DNA of 64,000 nucleotides from assembly GCA_037178975.1 (NCBI GenBank), contig JASJZH010000006.1, positions 7,068,001 through 7,132,000 of the forward strand, read 5' to 3'. The notes under the pieces are model-generated. The model searched no databases. It was not told the origin of the DNA and was given only the letters and a program-made list of their open reading frames with translations. This stretch comes from Oscheius tipulae. Lineage: Eukaryota; Nematoda; Chromadorea; Rhabditida; Rhabditidae. Position numbers and translations under genes: made by a program. Position 1 is the first letter of the stretch; each line of letters begins with the position of its first letter. Positions 1-13,611 of the stretch are shown here, one piece after another.

Positions 1-75
1 CCGTAATCTGTTTCACAGTAACTGAACATGCTTTTTAACAAAAAGACACACTGTTTGCCGTTCATATTTTATTGA

Positions 76-480
76 TCATATTGCCATGCTGCAACGACGA
101 CGGGGGCTGTAGCTACCGTAGTCCCGGATGAAGGAACAGGTGACGCACCCAACGTCACCTTGAATCTTCATCAAAACGTTGTCTTTCACCCCCAAAAAGG
201 CACGATATGCAATCGACACCTAGACCTGCGATAAATAGTGTTCACAAAGGAAGGGGAACGTCCAGTCAAACCTTATCGCTTTCAAGTCCCCGGCGGCCTG
301 GGTGAAGAAGACCTTTTTGCTAGATTTATGCCTGCCTGGTTGTGGGTTTATTGCTACTTCATTCGGGTACAAGTGTTTTTGAATCGCGCGCCTTGAAACA
401 AGTTCCCCGAATCTCTGGACACTGTTCACGAGACCATGCTGCCTGTCTGCTCATAAAGCTCGCGCTCCTGGGGACGCTCC
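76..480 (-). CDS. Possible 3' end of an unidentified gene (partial)
   Basis: An open reading frame on the minus strand ends at a TGA (76-78), followed within 10 nt by an AATAAA signal (68-73), so this looks like a real gene end. The last open stretch (about 76-215) ends in a basic, Cys-containing tail (SYSPRRRCSMAI). A 46-52 nt intron can be drawn just upstream (donor near 270, acceptor near 220), joining a short exon and then another ending near 338 (NEVAINPQPG). I found no start codon with a convincing context and recognise no family. The splice choices are guesses; this could be non-coding. Confidence 0.28.
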
Positions 481-1975
481 GTTCTCACCCATAAGGACGC
501 CATTCGGTCGGTAATGTACTTTGAGAGAACCGAATGGCGTTGGGATTGTCGCCAGACAGTGCCTCTTCGTGGGAACAAAAACGACTCTTGGGTTTTGAGA
601 GAGTCGGTTGTGGCAAAACCTGTCTCAAGAGAGACAGAAAGAGGGGCAGTTTGACCGAAACCTATGAGTTTTGGGGAAGTGAAGTAACGAGGATGTTTCA
701 GGTATTGCTCCGGGAATGTCAGTCTCAGCTGTGCTGAACACCTTGGATCAGTCGGTGCTGCCTCCTCAAATGCACGAGCTTACTGAACAACACGATCCCA
801 GCCAATATTGGAGGCAGTAGTTGTCTTCAATCTCCCTCTTGTTGTCACTCATTCCTATTCCCGTTACATGTTTCTTTTAAACTATTTTCTACATCCTTCT
901 TCCTAAGAGCTTCCTCGAAGCCGGTTCAAAACTGGCATACCACACTCTGTCTCACCGTGTTCCTGTGAAATAGTCCAACTCTGATCTAGGATTTTCCTGT
1001 GTGTATTTATGAATAGCTATTTTTCTACGGCCTTTCTCCCCCCAATCGAAGATCTATCTCTCACCGGGGAGATGGCAAACTGTTCGCCGTCCATGGAGAA
1101 GTTTGAAATATTCGCCCCTCGGGTATATAGTCTCCGTAGGGGTGTCCAGCCGCGGTCATACTCTCTCGCAAACCCAGTATCCCACCCCCATTCACCCAAA
1201 AATCAAGTCTCGTGTACTTCCGTCCCCATATCATTGTGGTCACGATATCCCTGCGACATTTCCATAATTGGTCTTCCTCTCATTTCTAATGTTGCCTCTT
1301 TGGAAAAATGAATATTGTTCCAGTTGAATTTTGAAAGCAAAAATCTTCCACGGCGAGATAAAGTCCAGGGCCGCCGACACCATATCGCGAGTTGAGATCA
1401 TGCGAAGTGACAGAGCGGTTATAGACAGAGTGATCGATGAGAACAAGGAGAGGACAGAAGAGATGGAAAGTGGTCGAGATTGGGGGAGACGCAGACTGTC
1501 GGCAGGTTGGATGGCGCGCGAAATGGTTCTCTACAGGCATGCTGACGATGATGAATGGGGTACGAACAATTAATTAGCGACAAAACGAACACCGACAGCT
1601 CTTAATTCGTTCTATTGACATGTTTACTTTTGACGGAAAATAGTAATATCTAAAACACACAGCTATAATTCCTATAGAAACTATCAGGTTCCTTTGCTTT
1701 AATGAAAGCAGGAGTTCAAGAGTTCATTAATGCATGCTCTTAGATTAGTGACTGTTTAATCATTGGATTGTGCTGCTTTTTATCACATTTCTAAACAGCC
1801 TAGTTTAGTAAGCCAAAAGTCTAACTAAGCTACAACTCTTTGATGTCCGGGCAAAAAACTACATTCTATAGTAATTGCTGGAAAATTACCGTAGACGTTA
1901 ATTTAAAACCTGTTCATTACGTTCTTGTTTTCGAAAAAAAAAATTTATTTATCAATCGTCTTGTTATTTCCCCAG
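481..1975. other. Intergenic, no supported gene
   Basis: About 1.5 kb. Open frames here are short and lack coding-like composition, family motifs or a splice pattern. I see nothing I can name. Confidence 0.5.
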
Positions 1976-2159
1976 AAATCTAGTTTGGTTCCGTTGCCTC
2001 CATAATGAAAGAACTTGTCCTGTGTGCAAAAAGGAGCAACAAGGCGACCTGAAGTGTCCCCAACAAGAAGCGAGGAGGAAAAATTCGCGCCACTTCAAAA
2101 ACTGTTACGACTATGCTCTAATAAGGCTGGTAGAACTGACAAGCCTGTACGCTCGTTAA
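1976..2159 (+). CDS. Candidate orphan 3' exon with RING-like CPVC end
   Basis: After a good acceptor (TTATTTCCCCAG, ending 1975) a plus-strand frame stays open for about 60 codons to a TAA (2157-2159). It starts NLVWFRCLHNERTCPVC and continues basic and hydrophilic. The pattern Cys-Leu, about 5 residues, Thr-Cys-Pro-x-Cys resembles the last half of a RING-H2 finger. I could not find an upstream exon carrying the first zinc ligands, so this may be a decayed fragment or a chance match. Function unassigned. Confidence 0.22.
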
Positions 2160-2430
2160 AAGATGTCCTACTATAATTAATAGTCGTCGAACCATCTTTC
2201 GTCTTCTCTTCTACCATTGATCTTAATTGCCGCCTTTGACGCCAGTTTTTTGTCTTGCCATCAGGAGCCATTAGGTCTAGAAATGGCCGGGCGATTTGCC
2301 TTTGCTACCCGAGTCCCATTCGTCCCTCTACGAGAGGCTCGTAAAAGAGACGGCTAATTCTATCTGACACTTCCTGTCTACTGTACATCTTTGTAAGCGA
2401 ATGTTTCAATAAATACGTTTTACATAGTTT

Positions 2431-2787
2431 TTACAGATCGGGGTAACATTCTTGTCTATGACAGAAGGTCTTGTTTGGACAGAGACCGTTGATGCAAGGG
2501 CCAACAGCATCTTCTAAAAATATTAAGAACACAGTTAGCTGATTTCAGAAACAAAATATTGATCGTACCCGGTTTCATTGACGGCATCACAGGAGCAATT
2601 TCGATTGGAAGGCACTGACCGTAGTAGCAAGAGTAGTCCGGTTGACATTTATCTTGAATGCATGGTCCCGCGGCTTGTTTGAACAACTCTGAACACTGTT
2701 TTAGTATGTTTCAGATTTCCACTAGCCTTCTTTGTTTATCGCAGCAGCTGCTACCGCGACAAGGACAAGTAGCAATGTTGCGGACAT
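2431..2787 (-). CDS. Small secreted protein with two CC-type cysteine modules
   Basis: Three exons encode about 80 residues: a hydrophobic signal peptide (MSATLLLVLVA) and then two copies of a four-cysteine module. Copy one reads GPCIQDKCQPDYSCYYGQC and copy two GPCINGLCPNKTFCHRQEC, matching the GPC-x3-C-P-x4-C-x3-C pattern of the nematode CC domain (Pfam CC). Introns are about 59 and 55 nt. The first donor is GTAGCA; reading past it hits a stop, which fixes the splice. The gene ends TAA at 2431-2433. A TATATATA box lies 39 nt upstream of the ATG and there is no leader acceptor, so it is probably transcribed from its own TATA promoter with a very short 5' UTR. Partner and role are unknown; secretion is inferred from the signal peptide. 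Confidence 0.72.
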
Positions 2788-2818
2788 GGAGAGGAGAGCA
2801 CTTGCTCGAAGGAGGGGC

Positions 2819-2826
2819 TATATATA
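2819..2826 (-). promoter_or_regulatory. TATA box of the CC-domain gene
   Basis: TATATATA on the minus strand, its far edge 39 nt before the ATG at 2787. The same spacing is seen at the three small secreted-peptide genes near 33-36 kb. Confidence 0.6.
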
Positions 2827-3045
2827 CTCAGACCATGTTTGTTCTTGCTGACCACATTTGGACACAAAAACGCACCTTTTCTTGTCTTGTCGACACTGAG
2901 CATCTCTTTAAAAATGACTCAACTAGATGTAGATAAAAAATATCAGATTAAAGAAGTGACATAGTCTTTGGCAAAGTAACAGAATGTACAAAACTTTAGT
3001 TGTACAACCGGTTTTACCATCTAGAACAAAGCAAAAATGCAATAA

Positions 3046-4660
3046 TTATAGCTTACTAGTGCCATTTTCTGCAACAAGTCTCTTCTTGAAAAAGTTGACT
3101 GTGTTCTTCCAAGATTTGGATTCACTGATTACTTGAGTTGACGATTCTCCACCATACGCCACAAAGCCATCTGAACAAATTTTTATTTTCTGCAAAAACA
3201 TTGTCACCAACTAGCAAACCGGGCAAAGAAACCCTCGTGAAACGGAAAGTAAGGTGGCTCCATTACGTGGCCACCCACAAGAGGTTCGTATTCAACATAA
3301 TGTCCGGTAGATTTAAGTCTCTCGGTAATGTAACGCTCAGTGCAGATCGACGAAGTCAAAAAGTCGTCAATAGACACCTGAACTTGAAATGATACTATTT
3401 TCCACCCGTGATACCACGAGTCTAACATCAATGTGAGCTGGAATATCTTCGAAGTGAAGATCATTTTCTTCTGTGACCTTTAAATTACGAGCTGCTTTCT
3501 TGTAATTCAGAAAAGATCCGCAAAATTCGAAGTTTTTCATATCAACCCTGAATTCACGATTGTTTTTTCAGCTCTATGTTTACGTTGCATGAGGAAAAGG
3601 AACATTTTTGTTCCTTATGTGGCCATAGTTATTCATTACGTGAGGAGGATTAATCGAGACAACTGCGGCAACCTAAACTTGACATGTTTTTTGGACTGTT
3701 AGCTGGCCTGTGGGCAATATTTGGCCATGAGCAGAACCAATAGGCCGCCAAAAGAGCTTCCATGCAAACCGATTTTGTCTGTAGTAAATGAGAGAGAAGA
3801 CATCCAATTGACAGCATTCTGAAATGATTTGCTGACTGAAACACATCAGCTTACAATGAAATAATCCAGTTCAACGTTGAGCAGGCTCTTGGTCAAGTCT
3901 TTATACTGGAAGTAGGCGACGACCAAAACACAAAATCCTTCACTGGCAAGCGCTGCGGCCTTAAATGATAATGGAAATTTACTGTTTGTGGGTTACTCTA
4001 TGCTCTGACAAGCCACCTGCTGAACCCAAAACATCTACAATGGAAGGAAACGGTCCGCTGCCTGAAAGTCTTTATGTAGCTTCCTCTTTTTGACAAACCG
4101 TTCGGCTTGAACAGCGATCCTCTAAGCCCACTTTCGTCTTCAATCTCTGTTCTCTCCACTTGTTCACTTTGAAACCTTTTCGTAAGTTTTTTGCTGTCAA
4201 CTTGTCTCCCGGTAGAATCCAACAAGCTGGCAACATTTGCTAATATTGATTCAAAAACTCACATAACTTCATAGTTAAGAAACTGTAATTCTTTCCCTTC
4301 GAATCTGAGGTAGTCTCCGACGCGAAAATCTGTCAACGGCTTGAGACTTTCAAAAAGACCCATAGGGCGAACACCTCAAAGAAAAAGCTGGTTTTCACAG
4401 TACTAAATACCAGCGTATGTTCCTCGCAAAGGTGGTGTTACATTGATAGCAATATCGCCATAGCCATTTGATTTGTATAGTCCAAAGGAACGAAAAGTAC
4501 CGAGCTTATGTGTATACCTGCACAATGTTACATGAGTTTGAAATGTTTGGAAAACTCACAGTAGCTTAACTTCATAAATTGTGTTAGGAGTTAAATCATG
4601 AGCAGAAATGCTTACAGGCCGATCATACAAAGAATCGAGAGGAAAAACTTTCAGACTCAT
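3046..4660 (-). CDS. BAAT / acyl-CoA thioesterase family (ACOT1-6-like)
   Basis: Eleven exons give about 412 residues, the length of animal acyl-CoA thioesterase/BAAT proteins, which hydrolyse fatty acyl-CoA or transfer the acyl group to an amino acid. Residues 1-150 match the N-terminal beta-sandwich (RGTYAGVRPMGLFESLKP). The alpha/beta-hydrolase part follows: GPFPSIVDVLGSAGG, the nucleophile elbow GSSFGG (Ser near 228; family members have Cys or Ser here), VVAYFQYKDL, an acidic site in the SIDD segment, and the catalytic His in GGHVMEPPYFP (near 350). It ends in an AYGGE segment and a basic helix without an obvious SKL; the last three residues are S-K-L (NGTSKL), a peroxisomal PTS1 signal, so peroxisomal location is likely. 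Ten introns of 34-44 nt were placed so that each join restores the family alignment. Exact phase at the 37-nt intron near 3395 is the least certain. Confidence 0.85.
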
Positions 4661-6832
4661 TTACGACAATAACTGTTGCTGCTTATCGTGCAGCCTTGAA
4701 AAGTGCAGACACTTAGTGATCGGCGAGTTTTAAGAGATAAGCAGGGAAAACTGACATTGGTCCAAGTGATATCAGACATGTTGCAGAAAAATGCATAAAG
4801 AGAGAGAGAGATGTATGGTGTTAAATGACTACTCATCAACACCAAAAAGCAACTCGCACACGTGTTTTCCGTTTACCTGCTCAGCAAAAAACTACTAATT
4901 AAAACTAAACCGCTTCGAGTACAGCATTTCTTCGTTTTCCCTATCGCGTATATCCCAAAGTCAGAGCCAGTCCTATCTAAAAAACTGTAAGCGCAGTTTT
5001 GTAACGCTTGATAAGCTGTATTTTCAGCCGAAGCCCGATTTCTCAAAATTTTTTATATATATGAAAAGATGATTTTTGCCAACTTCCGGTGCTTTTGTCT
5101 CGCAGAAGGCCGGACGCCGGACGAGAGATTATGAAAACAGCGCAATTTGCACTACCCCTTCATATTTGATCAAATGACTTGGAAATTTTTTTTCTAGGGG
5201 TAACTTTTTGCACCTAGCTGATAGAATGTCCCGAAATCTGGAAATACGTTGGTGGCGAGCTGCGCGCGCTAGTTACCAAGCGTTTTGCGGTAATGGGAGG
5301 CAAAGCTGAAACCGCCCCGCGTTCCGCGCGGAGGACGATGACAGAGAGTTTAAAAGGTGCCCAGTAAAGAGACAAGTTGAGAATTACTGAGACGTAGTCG
5401 AGAACGACATAGGATTAAAAAATAGGGCCACAAAGACGGACAAGTTGTAAAACCACAATTAGAAGTCCCACCAGTAATAGAAATAAAATGACGAGCTGTC
5501 AAACTGTCCCTGAAACAGATTGCCAAATAAAAATTGGGTAGTCTCTGTTCTACCGAAAACGGAATAGTATATTTTGCGCTGTCTGTCTGTTGGACACCGC
5601 AAAACAACACAACGTTATGTTTTGTCAAAAACTTGTGCGAAACTTGGAGCCTTCCCGAAAACTGAAAAGTTTTAGGTAATGGACGCGTAAGATCCAGTAG
5701 AACTGCTTAGGACGGCGAAACCATTGGAGACGGCTGGTATGAGAATTAACTTTCAGTTGCTTCCCTTCTTCACAAAGCTACCGTAGTGCATTGGTTTGTT
5801 GTTTATCTCGAATGGGTTTCATTCGTCTCCGTTAGCACCTCGTCATACTATATTTTGCTTCGTACTGAGAAATAACGTGATCTAGTCGTAAAACAACACA
5901 CGCGAAGGGTTGCAAGTGCACAGATAAAGTCACACTTCTTCTATTCAGAGTAACCATTAGAATTTCGCGTTTTGTGCAAAGCTTATGAGCCCGTCTTTGT
6001 CTATAAACCCGTTCGCCCAGCTGCTCGATGGGTCAGGAAACAAAAAAGTTTTGCTACGTGGTATTTGTGATGCCCGTGCAGATGTATTTGCGGTGTCTTT
6101 TCCGTCCCTTTTGCCTTCCGAGTCATAATGCCCAGACAGCCAGCGACAGATTCAGTATATAACCTTTTGCTTTGCGGCACCGAAAAGACCTGTGATCGCT
6201 TTTAGGCGATTTGCGAAAGATGCTGACGGATTAAACCAGGAAAACAACCGCGCAGTCTTGCCATTGCGAACGGAAACACTGAGAGTGCACAGGAACTATT
6301 CCATATTCATGGACTATTCAAAGACAGCGGAAACTAGCATGTTATCTACATGTTACGATACCAAACCAAGATTATTTGAAGATGACAAGATGGTTGGCTT
6401 GTCATTGACACTTGGAGATTTTCGGGTTGAGGGGTACATAAAATAATCAACAAAACTATGAACAGAGGCACCAGTTCTGAGAGGGCCAATCATATCTCAA
6501 AAATGTGGTTGGATAAACTGTTTGCCTGAATTTGAGAGAGATGCGCGAATTGGGTCCTTCGCCCAGATTGAAGATGGCTCGCGCCTTCCAGTACTTTGAT
6601 GAAGATGCAAACAAGATTTGAACACGGTTTGGAGATCCCATGAAAGCGTATGTGGCATCAAGGGTGATTAGATTCGACATCATATACTGATAGATATTCT
6701 TCACCTTGCCTTTTTCTTAATCCTTATTAGTATTTGCCCCCAAAGAACAGGCTGAACAGAGATTCAAATATCTTTATTTCTGTCAAGTTGAGACCCATGG
6801 ATGAGTTGGCGGGAACAATAAATAACAGTTTC
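4661..6832. other. Intergenic, no supported gene
   Basis: 2.2 kb between the minus-strand thioesterase and MBOA-7. It holds AT-rich stretches and short unconvincing frames on both strands (for example 6192-6446 plus and 6456-6704 minus) with no family motif, signal peptide or splice logic. It must include the thioesterase promoter. Confidence 0.5.
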
Positions 6833-9055
6833 CTAATTTGTCTTCTTATCCATCTTTTCTCGTTTCTTTCCGGCATACTTATCGAAGGCGTAGATCGGTA
6901 GCGTGATTAGCAGAAGCCAGTAGTAGAGAGATGACCAGTATCTAAAAAATAGTAGACGTGAGGATGTATAAAGAGGAAGTGCCTGTGTGTATGAGCAAAG
7001 TTCTTCAACAAAAAGCCAGTAGCCAGCATATCGAACCCTCTTGAACGCAGAGTGGCCCAGTAGAACCAACGAAACCATTTCGGCCGCTCTCCTGTTTCCT
7101 TGTCCTTTGGTACGTAAGAGAAAATGATCTCTTCAATCCCAAAGCACATGGGAACTATGAGGAAAGACCTGAAATTGTTGTTGTCAACAAAACAAGTAAT
7201 AGAGACTCACATGAAGTATCCTGCATATGTTCCGTGCCAGAGTGCTGAGACAAACATAGTCAGTTCTGTGTTGTACTTTCGATTGGCCCGAGAATGAACA
7301 TAGATGGCTAGCCAGCTTTGGACAGATCGGTTCCAAGCACGTACACCGGAGCGAAATCCGTCACTCAGTTCAACCTGAGAGGAAAAACTGCGTAGAATAA
7401 GGGTAGAACAAACCTCACGGATGTCCAAGTTGACCATGGCTTCGGAGTTGTATTCTATACTTTTTTTTCCATGAAGTTCTTTGAATGCGTCGAGTTTGGT
7501 CGGACCCACGACACATCGTGAAGAACTGGCGACTGGGTAGATTCCGAGGCCAAGAGTGACACATATTGACTCAGCGATGGCCCAGGCACTAAATTTGCGA
7601 CCGTTACTGAACGAAAGTGGAAGAGTCACCTGTACACTCTCATCCGGAACACGACAAAGACGGCGGCAGCGTAAACAAGTCTGTGAGAAAAGCAGATATC
7701 CCAAATGGCATCACTTCTTAGTCCCTAGGAACTAATAACTCATAGAAAATGTAGGGTATACGTCGAGTGGGTAGAGTTTGTTAACGACCACGAAGATTGG
7801 TACAGACCAGAGAAGTCGGACGAGACGATACTTGATGTCAGGTATGGGTGACCAATAAAAGAAGAGAGTCTCGTTGTGGGAGTCGAGATACATTTGATAG
7901 GTGTAGTAAGGTCCTTGAAACAAATATTTCCTGTGCTTCTATGGGAACTACCAGTAAAAAGACCAGCAAAGTGGTAGAAGTAGTCGAAAGTCTCGAAAAG
8001 ACTTGGCTCGTACTTCAGATATCGCTTGGGCTTTGCCTCCTTTTTGTCCTTGCTAGATTTTCCTTTTGCATCTTCTTCGGTCTTCTTTCGATTTTCTCTA
8101 GCGTCGTTAATCTCATATGTCAAGCCAATAACCTTAAAAGTGAGATTAATAAAATAGTCTATTAGCATTTCTATGGGCAGAACGGCATTTTAGTTCATAC
8201 CAGTGTTCTTCAAGTGGGACGACTCAACTGCTAAGATTCGCAAACTGGTCCTCTTCTTATATGCTCGTCCAGCAGACGAACTCAATGGTGCGCCGTCCTA
8301 ACCGCTGTTATCCTCATCATATGATCCCGAAAATTTTTCGAAAACACTATGTTCGTGTGAGGCTCCTTCGAAAGTCCATCATCAAATATTTTTAGATTTG
8401 TCTTGCTCAGTTTAGGAAAGTGTGTGCATCCGCCATTCTGATATAGCCTACATGCCGTTACTTTCAAGGTTTCTTGCAAAGTTTTTGTGCATTAACCTTG
8501 GTTATCTTCTCTCTAGCTGTCAAGCGCGATTAATAAAGTCCCATGTCTGTTTCGTACAAAATAAATTCTCGCAAGACTCACTCTGAGTGTCATGATAAGT
8601 TGAACAACGTTTGCTTGGCTGGCCAGCTCGTTAACATCCAGAACGTAGTGAATGTTCCTTAGAATCATAAGGTAGACGAAGGTTCCGACAAAGACCACGA
8701 GAGGAAGTTGTTTCTTCACATACTTGATGCATAGTGTCACAAATACGACTAGGATGATCGACTGAATGATCTTGGTACCTGAAGTGGAACATAGCCAAAC
8801 TGCAGTTGGAATCTTACCTAGGACTATTGTAGCCATGATAAACCCAGTAGCTCCACAGACGTTTTTCAGTAGCCATATGTTACCCGACTTTCTGATTCCC
8901 CAGCCGAGAGCAAAGGATAGGAGGAGAATACCTGAATTTACATATAGTTTGACGTCAAAAGCAGTTTACTTGCCCGTGTAGATCCAGTCATCTTTTGAGA
9001 GTAGTGACGTGAATATGCTTAAGAATCCCATTCCTGGCAAGTTGTCTGTTTTCAT
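6833..9055 (-). CDS. mboa-7: Lysophosphatidylinositol acyltransferase, MBOAT7 family
   Basis: Ten exons encode about 484 residues, like human MBOAT7 and C. elegans MBOA-7, ER membrane enzymes that attach arachidonate-type acyl chains to lyso-PI. Recognisable segments in order: LLLSFALGWGIRKSG, the TYEINDARE region, a basic loop, FDYFYHFAGLFTGPYYTYQ, VVFRMRVYSAWAIAES, the conserved Asn in RAWNRSVQSWL (near 347), the catalytic His in SALWHGTYAGYF (near 378), and a C-terminal hydrophobic pair ending KKREKMDKKTN. The first intron (8932-8973) and the last (6942-6982) read best as GC-AG: the GC donors are the only sites that keep the MBOAT7 alignment (FAHTHR|YWSS in the last). Intron three is 449 nt (8133-8581), ten times its neighbours. 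Stop is TAG at 6833-6835. Confidence 0.9.
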
Positions 9056-9989
9056 TGATTTTCAACGAGTCTATATCAGAAAAGTATATTAATAGAGAAG
9101 CGGGACAGTTTAAGATAATACTAAAGGTTAGGGTTTACGACCATTGTTTGATATTAGCATAAAGCATATTTGAAAGCTATAAACCAAAAGCGCGCCTTCT
9201 CCAGCATCGCGTCAGCCCGCCACAATTAGCCTTGTTTCAGTTGGAGGTCGATGTAGAGGGCGTGTCAATCTTTGGCGCTTTTTACAAATCGGCCATTCAA
9301 TCACCCTCTTCCTTCTTGGTCTATTCACAGTTTTGATCTGGTTTTATTCTCCCTCCGTCTTGTTTATATCCCGGGCGCAAAACTACACCAGTCTCCCAGG
9401 CAGCCACGTGGGCCAATTTAGTATTCTCACGGCTGGGATCATGAAAACGAAAAATTTCCACCCGTTTCCTGGCAACGTTTCTCCCACTCTCTGTGTCCAT
9501 ATTTGGCTCCGGAAATCGATTGCCTGTCAATATAATCCCGTCCATTCTTCTCTCTCCAGTCAAAACATTTCGTTTCCCGACGGGGGCTACAATTGAAAAA
9601 AGAGATCTCCGATATGACCTGACTCTTGTTTATTCTAGTTTTTGAACTCTCTCCGCTATTTCATATTGGTTCCTAGATCTTTTTCCCCCGTTAACAGGTG
9701 TCCCAGTCTCCCGCGGTGAAATAATCAGTCTCCCCTCTGTCCACGACTTCCCGCGTTTTTGAACTTGCACGCTTAATTACTCTTTCGCGTCGCCCATTGA
9801 GGACATTGTAAAAACAACTTTCTCATGACTCTAAGGATCCAGACATGTTATTTTTGTTTTCCTTCACTATGTTTACGGCCGCATGAGACCCAATATTTCG
9901 AGAAAACCGAATTGACAGCCCTTCCCGTCTACCAAATCTCTCCGTCCAATCTTCAACATCATGTTGCTTTTTCAGGTACAACTGTCAAA
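9056..9989. other. Divergent promoter region between mboa-7 and the SEC14L1-like gene
   Basis: The two genes point away from each other, so both promoters should lie here. A splice-acceptor-like TTTTTCAG at 9968-9975, 14 nt before the plus-strand ATG, is a good trans-splice (leader) acceptor. No gene seen. The pyrimidine-rich stretch around 9300-9800 has frames without family support. Confidence 0.5.

Positions 9990-13611
<3,622 letters not shown>

Noticed and set aside
7848..8165. Plus-strand 105-codon frame with hydrophobic stretch
   Set aside because: Antisense of MBOA-7 exons that match the family well on the minus strand.
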